Notes under the pieces: generated by a model
The model's input: the letters and a program-made list of their open reading frames with translations, nothing else
The model's database searches: none
What the model was told of the DNA's origin: nothing
Assembly: GCA_019279435.1 (NCBI GenBank)
Contig: JAAALK010000082.1
Coordinates: 77,906,989-77,970,988, forward strand
DNA length: 64,000 bases
Reading direction: 5' to 3'
Origin: Zizania palustris
Taxonomy: Eukaryota; Streptophyta; Magnoliopsida; Poales; Poaceae
Part shown: piece by piece, positions 55,319-64,000 of the stretch
How positions within the stretch are numbered: position 1 is the first letter of the stretch
How the letters are laid out: each line of letters opens with the position of its first letter
Position numbers and translations under genes: made by a program

Positions 55319-56700
55319 TGTTGGACCAATAGGGTGACTAGAGGGGGGGTGAATGGGAGCTTTTAAAATTTCAGGCTAAAAATAGCCTTCCATTTTCAAT
55401 ACAGCCTTAGGAGGTCTGGTTCGGATGTATTCTACAGCTCCGAAACTAGGCTTCGCAAAGAGCAGAAGTTCAAAGTCAAGAAGACTTCGCTCGCACCCAC
55501 AAACCTAAAATCAACTCTGCTAGGATAGTGCAGGCTCCGCCCACTAGGTGCTTTCGAGCAGGCTTCGCACTACACACATCGCAGAAGAAGGTTTCCCTCT
55601 CAGGACTTTGACCAGATACTCTGCACTAGCAACTGGTACTAGGCTTCATATTTGAAGGCCTAAACACAAACAGAACCAATTTTGTTGAGGGAAGAACACA
55701 GGCTTCGAGCACCCTCTACTCAGCACTTCGCTCGTAACAGAGAGGGGCTGCCTTAGTTTACATAGAGCGAACTCACACTGATCAGCACACACTCCGCACG
55801 CATTGAACACTAAAACCCTTCTCTAGAAAAGAAACAGTGCAAAAACTCAGGGTTGAATAGAACGAAGTGTAGCTCAGATAAATCAATACAAGCAGTGCAA
55901 AATAGGGATACAAGTTCAAGCAGTAGAAGAACAGAATGAAACTTTGATTACATGAACAGGGAACACAAAAAGACTCGCGGGACCGAGTGCATGGAAATGA
56001 AGGCTAGCTCTGGAGTTCTAGAAATGGCTGCCCAAAGTGTTGCCTAGACCTAGCCAGCTTTCACTATTTATAGGCACTATTCAACCCTGTGAATAGACTA
56101 CTCTACTCCTAGGGTTTACACTGTTTTTGTCTCAGCAAGACAGGGGGTACAGATGGTAGTCTACTTTTTGTTGAGGCTTCTTTTGTCAGTTTCGCAGAGG
56201 AGACAACACCAGCTTTTGCAGAGCCAACACAATCAGCCTTTGTAGATTTGGAGTCTTCTGAAGCCCCCTTCGCACGCGTGGTGTGCAGTAGCTTCGGCGA
56301 GAACCTTGGAACCGGATGGCCTTCGCTTCACCGAAGTCAGCCTTCGATATAGTGATGGTTTTGAGCCGAAGCCATCAAAGCTCTTGAGCCTTCGCACCAT
56401 CACCTCCGTAGTGGACCACCATGACTTCGTAGCTACTCCCAGCTCAAACTCCATCAGTCCGTGTACCGAAGCCATGTATGGCTGAATTACCTCAAGTCAG
56501 CCACACTCCAAAGCTCCACCTTCGGAGTACCTTTGCCACCTTTCGAAGTCCCTTAGTCCAAGGCCTCCGCATGAACCATATCCATAAACACCCCTTCACA
56601 GTGTATCAGCCCTGAGCACACTCTACGAAGACCCTTATCTGGACCATGCCTTCGATACACCTTGACTTCCGAGACCTTCGTTACGTGTCCATTCGAGTGC
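55319..56700 (-). repeat. Copia-1 5' LTR (right end not fixed)
   Basis: On the + strand it opens TGTTGGACCAATAGGGTGA followed by agagggggggtgaatggga, the same design as the Copia-2 LTR end. Just left of it the minus strand reads TTGTTATCAGAGTGGG, a mutated Met-tRNA primer site (TGGTATCAGAGC expected). A TATA-like CTATAAATAG on the minus strand is at 56064-56073. The far end could not be placed because the partner LTR is missing and the following DNA has similar CTTCG-rich composition. Confidence 0.7.
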
Positions 56701-58156
56701 CTCCATCTGGAGCACACTTCGAACGTCTTGCCTCAATGATGAGGACTTCGTCCACCATACTCCGAATTTACTTCGTCTAGAGCATCCTTCGAAGTGCCTT
56801 GCCTCTGAGGACTTTGCCTTGGGGTACCTTCAGCCGGAGCCAACCTCAGCACTTTCTGCCTTCGCTTGGCGCACCTTGACCCGAGGACCGACCTCGAACC
56901 CACACAACCTCCGTGGCTGAGCTCCCCGCTCTCCTTGCATTATGCCTCCCGCTTGACCCCAGTTCACTTGCTGCGAACCATCCATCACCTCTAAAGCCAC
57001 ATGCGCACCACAGACAAACATACAAGTGTTTCCAATACCCCAAAGACCTCTCTGGTAAACAACCTTCAGTACACACTCTGGTGTACCACCCAAAGTATCG
57101 AACCCTTCGGTACACATGTTATCATGCTCCGCCGGACCCCTCTGACAGACACACGCCGCTACACAACTGTAGTCAACAATCACCGAACCCTTCGGTAAAC
57201 ACGTCCGAACCCCTTCGGAGGGACCCCTTCACCCATAAGAGAACTTGGCAGTCACTCATGACAGACTTGAAACTAAGGCACATTTCAACTTGGTTTCTTA
57301 GCTTCGAAGAAGGGCAATCGAACTCGAACCAAAAGGAAGGTTTTAAGAACTCCAGGCTCCTAAGATCGAGCTGGTCCTGGAGGTAGCTCTAGGGGTCGGA
57401 GAGCACTCCGCTTCTACTTAGGCTTAGATAATATTTTTCCTGATTATGATGTTTGTAATGTGATTTTATCAAGCAATATAATTTGTTTGAGAAGCATCGT
57501 TTAATTGTGCCTTATTACCCTGGCCCTCTTTGTGGGTGGGGGCCTTATGCAATGCAATAGGACCGGTTGCGCACAACGCCCAACATATTATAGCCGAGGC
57601 TTCGCAAATAGTACTTGATAACAACGAACTCAACTTTTTTGTAGAGTTCTTCGAACTGTATATTTGTATCATGATATCTTACCTAATAATGGTAGAGTAG
57701 GCGACCCATCAAACTAATGGTTTGATGTCGGAAAAGATGTCACTATGGACTTGGTAAGGAGCTTCAAGCTTATAAATTAGAGCCTCGAAATTGGTCACTT
57801 AGGACTCTTGATGGGTTTCATTTGGCCTAGGCCTTGAAACCTTATAGTGTGTCACCTTCGACTCTTTTTTAGATGCTTCGAACCCGGAGGATCCGAATCT
57901 ATTTGTTTAAAGTCCTTAGACTCTTCTACGGATGCTATCAAGCCGGTAGCTCTGAATCAGTAGGTTTTGGCTACCTTCAGCTCTTTTTTAGATGCTTCAA
58001 ACCCGGAGGATCAGAATCTGTTTGTTTAAAGTCCTTAGACTCTTCTACAGATGCTATCAAGGCGTTCGCTCGGAATCTATAGGTTTTGGCCACCTTCGAC
58101 TCTTTTACGAATGCTCTGAACTAGTGGTTCGAACTTTGTTATTTTATAGTCCTTAG
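56701..58156. other. CTTCG-rich and unassigned DNA between Copia-1 and the next LTR
   Basis: Positions 56700-57300 look like more LTR or untranslated retroelement sequence. No credible gene. From 57390 to 58156 the DNA is AT-richer. A tandem duplication of about 117 bases lies at 57861-58090, built on agatgcttc, aacccggagga and agtccttagactcttctac. Reading frames here have no recognisable domain. Confidence 0.5.
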
Positions 58157-59095
58157 TGTTGGGGGAATAAGTTTTCCCTTGAACAGGGGCGAAACGACGT
58201 CAGCCTCCGACAGCCTTTGGCTTGGAGCCCAACGTTGTCGAAGCATGTTCCTTTCCGGAGAAGCTATTTCCAAGTCCCAAGGTGCACTTCGAAGCCCTCT
58301 AGAGCGAGGCCTCCGAACACCTTCGGAGCCCTCCGGAGCGAAGCCCTCAAGATCCCTTAAAGTTTGCCAGAAGCTAAGTCTCAGGCTAACTTCGAAGTTA
58401 CTCCGAGCCTTGTTCGGAGTTAACCTTTGAGCCTTGTTCGGAGTTAACCTTCGAGCTCTGTTCGAAGTTAACCTTCGAGCTCCCTTCGAAGCTCCCTAGA
58501 GCCAGTCTCCGAGAACCCAGTTCGGAGTTCAGTTCGGAGTATGCTTCAAAGCCCACTTCGGACTGTACTTCGAAGCCTCCTTTGCCGCCTTCGCCTGAAG
58601 AGCTCCGGCCCCTACTCCAAATCCAGAAGAAGATATTTATACCTCGCTACAGTGTAGAAGCCGTACCAGGGGCCCCTCTGCCCCTAGTATGTCGTTTAGC
58701 TGGTCAAGAAGTGACGTTTATCTGACACGTCTGTAAAGTTGTAAAGCACTTTGTACAGTAGCTAGCTCCTTTTTCCCTTTTTGCCCCTATAAGCCAATGA
58801 CTTATAGAGGGCATTTTGGTCTTTTCCTTTGGCATGCGTGCCTATAAAAGCAGGGCCAAGCCCTTGTAACATGGTAACTTCGGGAGGGGCCATGAGGACC
58901 CCGTGATTCATTAGACTCCAACAACAAATACTATGCCAAATCCAACACAAACTAGATGTAGGGCTATTATCCCTTAGGGGAGGTCCGAACCAGTATAAAC
59001 CTTTTCTCTCTCTGAGAGAACCCTTTGAGGTTCATTTTACACACCATATACACACATACAAAACCTGTGTTGTAGATAACACAATTGCTACAACA
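58157..59095 (+). repeat. Gypsy-D LTR (5' LTR, + strand)
   Basis: Starts TGTTGGGGGAATAAG and ends TTGCTACAACA, inverted tips TGTTG/CAACA. A TATA-like CCTATAAAAG at 58841 lies about 250 bases before the end in + orientation. A primer site follows directly, so it is a 5' LTR reading right. No second copy is in the window. Confidence 0.85.
58841..58850 (+). promoter_or_regulatory. TATA box in Gypsy-D LTR
   Basis: CCTATAAAAGCAGGGCC, a strong plant TATA context, in + orientation. Confidence 0.6.
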
Positions 59096-59097
59096 GT

Positions 59098-59115
59098 TGG
59101 CACCGTCCGTGGGGA
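59098..59115 (+). other. Primer binding site of Gypsy-D
   Basis: TGGCACCGTCCGTGGGGA starts two bases after the LTR end. It resembles the TGGCGCCGTCTGTGGGAA type of site common in plant gypsy elements. The exact tRNA is inferred. Confidence 0.8.
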
Positions 59116-59870
59116 CCTTAGTCCTAAAAGCTAAGTTCTCTACCACTGTCTGTAATTCGAAGTGCGCTTGAGGGGGGAGCATCGAAGCTTTCTTGCTTCG
59201 CGCACCCTCCAGCAAGGGGATTCGGGTGCAGTTCGAAGGCTTTCTTCGCCTTCCTCCATCCTTCGCGCTTCAGAGCTCACCTTCCAGCAAGGGGCTTCGC
59301 TTCGCATGTCGAAGGCCATCAAAGTCCTAGGGGCTACGTGGAAAGTTTCCACCCACTTTATGAGGTATGTACACAGGCCGAAGTACTACTTCGATGTACA
59401 ATTTTGCAATAACTCTAGTATAAAACTGAAGCCCTACTTTGACTTAAAAGCGAAGCTTTGCATTGACTTTTAAGCAAAAATTTGTTCAATCTTATTTAAA
59501 AATCGAAGCTTTGCTTCGCTTCACAAAATTCAGAGTACCCCTCTGAAGGCTACACGGTGCCTCCGGGCCCGTAGCAGTGGGCTAAAGGACTCCGGGCCAC
59601 TGGCCCGATGCGTCCGAGGACTCCAGGTCATCGACCTGATGCGTCCAGGATACGAAGGCCACCGGCTTAACGTATCCCAGAATCCTGAGATCTGTTCTCG
59701 ATATTTAGAGTTGAAGGTGGCTCAGAGCGAAGGCAGCTCACAATCACAGGTTCGGTGAATCAACACCAAATATCCATTCTCTGTATAGAATCAAGCTCCA
59801 AAGCCTTGCTTTGCTATCTAAACACGCTTCAAAGCCTTGCTTCCCGTGTCGATATAATCTAAAATTTAAG
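59116..59870 (+). other. Leader of Gypsy-D
   Basis: CTTCG-rich DNA downstream of the primer site with several degenerate repeats (ttcgcttcgcatgtcg, cgaagctttgc). No gag frame begins here. It is interrupted by the LINE at 59871. Confidence 0.55.
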
Positions 59871-60738
59871 CATCTCGAAGTCATCAACATCAACATCAAC
59901 ATCAACAAAGCCTTTTAGTCCCAAGCAAGTTGGGGTAGGCTAGAGTTGAAACCCAACAAGAAGTCACCAAAAAGAGAGAGAGAGAGAAAGGGGAGGGGAA
60001 AAGCTTTTAAGAGCACTAAAAGGGAAAAAGCCTAATCACGGTTCGGGCACGTGGATAGCTTCTTTCCAAGCACTTCTATCCAAACACAACTCCTTTGGGA
60101 TATTCCATTCCTTCAAGTCCCTTTTGATTGCCTCCTCCCATGTCAAGTTTGGTCGCCCTCTACCTCTCTTCACATTATTGACCCGTCTTATGATACCTCT
60201 GTGCACCGGTGCCTCTGGGGGTCTCCGGTGGACATGACCAAACCATCTCAAACGGTGTTGCATAAGCTTTTCTTCAATTGGCGCTACTCCTAGCCGATCG
60301 CGTATGTCATCATTTCTCACTCGGTCCAATCTTGTGTGCCCACATATCCAACGCAACTTACGCATCTCTGTGACACGTAGTTGTTGGATATGCCGCCTCT
60401 TAGTAGGCCAACACTCAGCCCCATATAACATAGCAGGCCTAATCGCCGTCCTGTAGAACTTGCCTTTCAACTTCTGTGGCACTCTCTTGTCACATAGGAC
60501 TCCCGATGCTTGACGCCATTTCATCCACCCCGCTTTGATCCTATGGCTAACATCTTCATCAATATCACCATCTCTCTGAAGCATCGATCCCAAATAACGA
60601 AAGGTGTCCTTCTTTGGTACTACTTGGCCTCACAAGCTTACATCTCCATCCTCACTAATTGTAGTACCAAAGTCACATCTCATATACTCGGTTTTGGTCC
60701 TGCTAATTCTAAATCCTTTTGACTCTAGGGTCTGACGC
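59871..60738 (-). mobile_element. RTE-type LINE, 5'-truncated 3' end
   Basis: On the minus strand the element ends ACTTGCTTGGGACTAAAAGG, then CTTTGTTGATG and a (GTTGAT)n tail (59881-59906), the simple-repeat tail used by RTE LINEs instead of poly(A). CTAAAATTTAAG (59859-59870) and TTAAAATCTAAG (60739-60750) look like a 12-bp target duplication with two differences. The reverse transcriptase C-terminal region is inside. 5' truncation is the usual fate of LINE copies. Confidence 0.83.
60036..60729 (-). pseudogene. LINE ORF2 C-terminal end
   Basis: Reads TKTEYMRCDF, a TGA at about 60633, then FRYLGSMLQRDGDIDEDVSH, FYRTAIRPAMLYGAECWPTK, RWICGHTRLDRVRNDDI, RWFGHVHRRP and RGRGRPNLTWEEAIKRDLKE, ending HVPEP at 60036. 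This is the conserved part after the reverse transcriptase palm in plant RTE-like LINEs. The palm itself is missing. Confidence 0.9.
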
Positions 60739-60749
60739 TTAAAATCTAA

Positions 60750-61159
60750 GTGCGTTTTGGAGCTTCGCTCATGCACAATATTCAAATCCAAGCATGCCGA
60801 AGCATGCTTCGCTTAATTTGGCTACGCCGAAGCCGTGCTTCGCTCCAAATTAATGCGTTCGAAGCCCAAAAGAGGCCTTCGCTCGATGTATTATAAGCAT
60901 CCAAAGCCGCCAAAAAGGCGCACCCCTTCGCATTTTTAATTGCCCGCACCAGCAACGACTAAGTCCCTAGCTGCCACGAGCAAGGGGGAAGTATGTATGC
61001 GAAGTGTGTGAATGTAATGCACAGTACGAGTGTGACAAGCTAAAACGTTCGAAGCTATCAAACTATGTGAAGCATGCACACGAAGTATGCAAATATAACA
61101 GATTCCATTCATTGAATGATAATTGAGAAGTATGTTACAAATACACTTCGAAAACAAAA
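60750..61159. other. CTTCG-rich non-coding stretch
   Basis: Continues the Gypsy-D leader-like DNA after the LINE, with alternating cgaagc and gcttcg words. No gene. Confidence 0.45.
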
Positions 61160-62940
61160 TTACGAGTTGTCTGTATCTAAGCCTAAGAAAAAGCGAGCTC
61201 GAGGCCCCAACCCTCGCTTGCCCTTCTTTCGGCCAGGGCCCCTTCGGCTGGACGAAGCCTTGTCGAAGCCTACTCTCTCAGGTTCGGTTCGTCCATGCCC
61301 CGAAGCCCGCAGACCTCGTCTTCCACTTTGCAGGTTTGTCCAAGTCTGCGAGGCAGGCGGTGCCATGTCGAAAGCAGAGAAATATAAGGCTTCATCGCCT
61401 GCCAAGGCCATTCACAAAGGCTATACCCCCTCACTACGAGAATCTATTGCGAAGCAGCTTAAGTCAAGCGAGGAGGAAGAATTCCGAAGGGGCTCCGTAT
61501 TCACGATAGCCAGTAGCTCCTGGGTTACTTTGGGGATGGCTTCGCCGTTAGGCCCCCTCGGAAGTTTAAACCGAGGGGGGCCTTCGGACCTAGCTACGTC
61601 GAGGACCACCCACAACTGGCGAAGTTCTTCAAAGTCCTCAAGCACTTTGAAGTCAACATTCGGAGACTGAGCCTAGGCAGGTATAAAGTACCCCCACATT
61701 TATATTAATGAACTAATAAGTTTTTACAAGCCTATAGCTATGAATTACAAGGAGCCTAAGGATATCTACACCTTCGGAGAAGTGCCGACGTCGAAGGCTG
61801 AGGTGACGAGGCATGTGCCCTGGCTCGGCAAAGGCGGATGGCCTTCTGAAGTTCGAGGACTGCCCCACAAGCTTGGGCCTTCCAAGGCTCCTGAAGTCGC
61901 CGCCAACTCCGTGGACACCGGCCAGAGGCATCACCAAGTGTTGGCCTCCGAAGGCCACCGGAGTCACCGAGGTCGCTGCTTCGAGGTGGTTGCACCCCGC
62001 GTCATGAAGCATTTGCAACACCCCTTGACCTGCCACTCGGCCGGCCATCAAGGCAAAGCCCTTCAAAGATTGCTCCGCTGTCGAAGCCACCACCTTCAAA
62101 AAATCGACACGGTACCCAATTGGATCCTGACTACCGAAGTCTGGAGCCCAACACTCGGTCCCTATTTGTTCCAGGACCTCGGTCAGACTCAGAGTGGCTT
62201 CGTTGATGTTGGCAACGATGAAGTTTTCAAGGCAGTGAGCTCCTTGGCGAAGCTTGGAGTTCTCCTCCGCCAGCTGGGCTCTGGCATCTTTCGTAGCCTG
62301 AAGCTCCACTCGGAGCCTATCGGTTTCCGAGGCCAAGGCTTCCCTTGCCTTGTCAGCCTCGGCCCTCGCCGCCTCGGCTGAGGCTTCGGCCCGCCTTCGC
62401 TTCTCAGCTTCCACAGAGACTTCGCATCGGAGGAGCTCCCTCTCCTCCACCAAGCGTGTCATCCACCTGTCTGTAGAGGTTGACGTTGCTGCATTCAGTG
62501 CGAAGACCTGAAAGAATTCAAGAAAATCACAAGTGTTGATCGAAGACCAAAGTATGATTCAAAGGTTACATAGGACTTCGCTCACCTGGATGAGGGCTTC
62601 GTTCATGTTGATGAAGAGGTCCATTGGGTTCGAGTGGCTGAGTTGAGCCACCAAGCCTCCGGCCTCCACAGTTGCGCAGCCCTCGCGGAAGTCGTGGATG
62701 GCCACCTCAGTCACGGCCCCCTTTGGCAGAGGCTAGACAATTTCCTCCACTGCAACCGCCTGCACAGGCTTCGGCAGAGCTGGGCTTTGGTCCACCACCT
62801 ATGGCATCATTGGCAGAGAATGATATGGGCACATGGGACCACTCTGGCATTTCTGCATCCAATTTGAACTCCCCCGTTGACGCTTCGACATATTGTCGAG
62901 GGTCCCCCTCCGTAGATGGGTAGGACCACGTGCTTGCCAC
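61160..62940 (-). pseudogene. Extra coiled-coil ORF of a Tat-type gypsy element (spliced, decayed)
   Basis: Read right to left: GCATVEAGGLVAQLSHSN and LFINMNEALIQ end at a GT donor (about 62586). The next exon starts near 62510 with VFALNAATSTSTDRWMTRLV. A strongly heptad-like stretch follows (RRRAEASAEAARAEADKARE, ELQATKDARAQLAEENSKLR), then a domain with IGTECWAPDF, VVASTAEQSLKGFALMAG and LQMLHDAGCNHLEAA. Left of 61713 another block has FEELRQLWVVLDVARSEGPP and NTEPLRNSSSSLDLSCFAID, ending in a stop at 61421. Some grass Tat elements carry such additional ORFs. The function is unknown. I cannot tell whether it belongs with the gag to its right or is an antisense ORF of Gypsy-D. Confidence 0.55.
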
Positions 62941-63500
62941 GATCTTGAAGATCTTCTTTCTTCGGTGGTGGCATAATGTTGGCCACCAGAGGTTGCATAG
63001 GGGCTTTGAGATTGCCTATACGCCCGACAGCTTGCACGGGCTCCGTCCGTACTACTAGAGGGGCTTGGTCTGTAGTGCTTCGACCTGAGTTTCTCCCAAG
63101 ATACTCGCTCCGAACAGTCAGTATGGACTTGCAATCCTTGGTGACATGGCTGCTATTTTCGCCATGCACACAACAAAAGAAAGTCTGGCTTTGGCCAACT
63201 GGATTCCCTGGTGGCCTCGAGCTACTAGCTTTATTGCCCTGAGCCTATTGATAGTTGGAAGGTATTTTTGGAGCGGAGGGGGTAATATTCAATTCTTCGG
63301 AGCGAGGGAGCTTCCTTCCTCTTCTTTGATCATGAGAACGTTTATCGAAGAGGGTCTGTGGAGGACTCGGAGCCCCTTGCTCTATCTTGACTTCTTGGGG
63401 GAGGGTTGGTGTGGATGAAGTAGTCCTCTTGAGACACCCTTCTTCTAATTTGGCATACTGCTTGAAGTATGCCATCAACTGTGCCACTGAATACAACGCT
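62941..63500 (-). pseudogene. Gypsy-E gag C-terminal region with zinc knuckle-like motif
   Basis: A C-x-x-H-type knuckle remnant (CVHGENSSHVTKDC, near 63170-63130) is followed by Ser/Arg/Pro-rich sequence and PPPKKEDLQDRG. Upstream, SVAQLMAYFKQYAKLEEGC (63430-63490) links to the gag core. Frames shift at about 63245 and 63170. Confidence 0.65.
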
Positions 63501-64000
63501 TCCGATGATGTTTGCTGAAGAGGACGAGATTCATTACACCTTCGGGCGCCGCATCCACAACAGATGACGTGGACAACCCCTTGATCTAGGACTTAGTGTG
63601 GGCGAAGCATGTGAGGTATTCCCGAAGAGTTTCTCCCGCCTGTTGTTTCACCTAAAAAAGGCTTCCATTAGACATTGGGGCTACGAAGGTCCCTTGGAAG
63701 TTACTCACGAATTTCATCTTTAACTACTCCCACGACTTAATTGATCCTGTCTTTAGGGACCAGAACCAACGAAGGGCTACACCTTCTAACGCAAGGGGTA
63801 AACACTTTGCCATCATATTTCAAACCCCTCCACTAGATTCTATTGCAAGAGCGTAAGAGCGAGAGAATTCCTCGGGGTCAGTTCCTCCAGAGTATTTGTG
63901 CAGCTTTGAGGCTCGGAACCTGGGATCAAAGCGCACCTTTTGCATGTCCGGATGCAGCGGAGATTCATCATTGAAGGAGGCGTTATCGACGCTCTCTCGG
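63501..64000 (-). pseudogene. Gypsy-E gag core, running off the right edge
   Basis: Minus-strand frame with RFDPRFRASKLHKYSGGTDP, EEFSRSYALAIESSGG, a TGA, then AKCLPLALEGVALRWFWSLK and GSIKSW. A TAG follows, then KMKFVSNFQGTFVAP and QAGETLREYLTCFA. This is the retrotransposon gag domain of plant gypsy elements. Several stops make it non-functional. Its orientation is opposite to the Gypsy-D LTR on the left. Confidence 0.83.

Noticed and set aside
56913..57386. 157-codon + strand frame rich in Pro, His and Ser
   Set aside because: It has no domain and lies in CTTCG-rich retroelement DNA. Antisense frames of similar length overlap it.
61116..62381. + strand frames of 184 and 213 codons near 61116 and 61740
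   Set aside because: They are antisense shadows of the minus-strand coiled-coil ORF, whose heptads and extended sequence are the better coding signal.

Overview
The window is plant nuclear DNA, almost certainly from a grass, and probably from gene-poor, possibly pericentromeric chromatin. It is a stack of nested transposable elements. I found no host gene, rRNA, CRISPR array or bacterial-type feature. The evidence for a grass is the set of families present: Tat-type Ty3/gypsy with GC-rich LTRs full of CTTCG, SIRE/Maximus-type Ty1/copia whose LTR ends carry a GGGGGGTGAATGGG block, a CRM-like chromovirus, RTE LINE debris, and CACTA (En/Spm) elements with TNP2, DUF4216 and Transposase_24 genes.

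Layout. (1) Positions 1-1784, 23247-24034 and 29405-30213 are the broken pol of one + strand Tat gypsy element (Gypsy-A). Its 3' LTR is 30299-31615. (2) An outer CACTA element (1785-23243, target duplication AAA) sits in its RNase H region. (3) An inner CACTA of a different family (6239-20885, target duplication ATT) sits inside the outer element's TNP2 gene. (4) A CRM-like chromovirus (24035-29404, minus strand, 911-bp LTRs, target duplication CATAT) sits in the Gypsy-A integrase. (5) Positions 31616-34931 are degraded gypsy sequence with spliced-looking ORF remnants and an aspartic protease. It is interrupted by Gypsy-B (LTR 34932-36214, PBS, gag), which shares the Gypsy-A LTR family. (6) Gypsy-B is cut off by a CACTA 3'-end fragment (about 37958-38437). 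That fragment abuts a minus-strand SIRE-type copia element (Copia-1, 38438-40826 and 52100 to beyond 55319). Copia-1 is split by a complete second copia element (Copia-2, 40827-52099). (7) Positions 58157-59115 are an LTR plus PBS of another + strand gypsy element. Then come CTTCG-rich leader-like DNA, an RTE LINE 3' end (about 59871-60738), and from about 61160 to the right edge a minus-strand gypsy gag and an extra coiled-coil ORF.

The inner CACTA is the best preserved and most interesting part. Its TNP2 gene can be spliced into one open frame of about 1120 codons in four exons. A Transposase_24/TNP1-like gene lies beside it with good splice sites but at least two apparent frameshifts. A third small gene (two exons) carries short Lys/Thr-rich repeats and a C-terminal coiled coil. 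All three lie on the minus strand. Upstream of each lies a GC-rich leader and then a tRNA-like segment pointing the opposite way, with an RNA polymerase III B-box and a T-run. I cannot match this repeated gene-plus-tRNA-like arrangement to anything I know. The outer CACTA carries a long imperfect hairpin of about 183 nt just upstream of its TNP2 start, which would make a good small-RNA precursor.

Relative order from nesting: Gypsy-A, then the outer CACTA, then the inner CACTA. Separately, the CRM-like element is younger than Gypsy-A, Gypsy-B is younger than the degraded gypsy at 31616-34931, and Copia-2 is younger than Copia-1.
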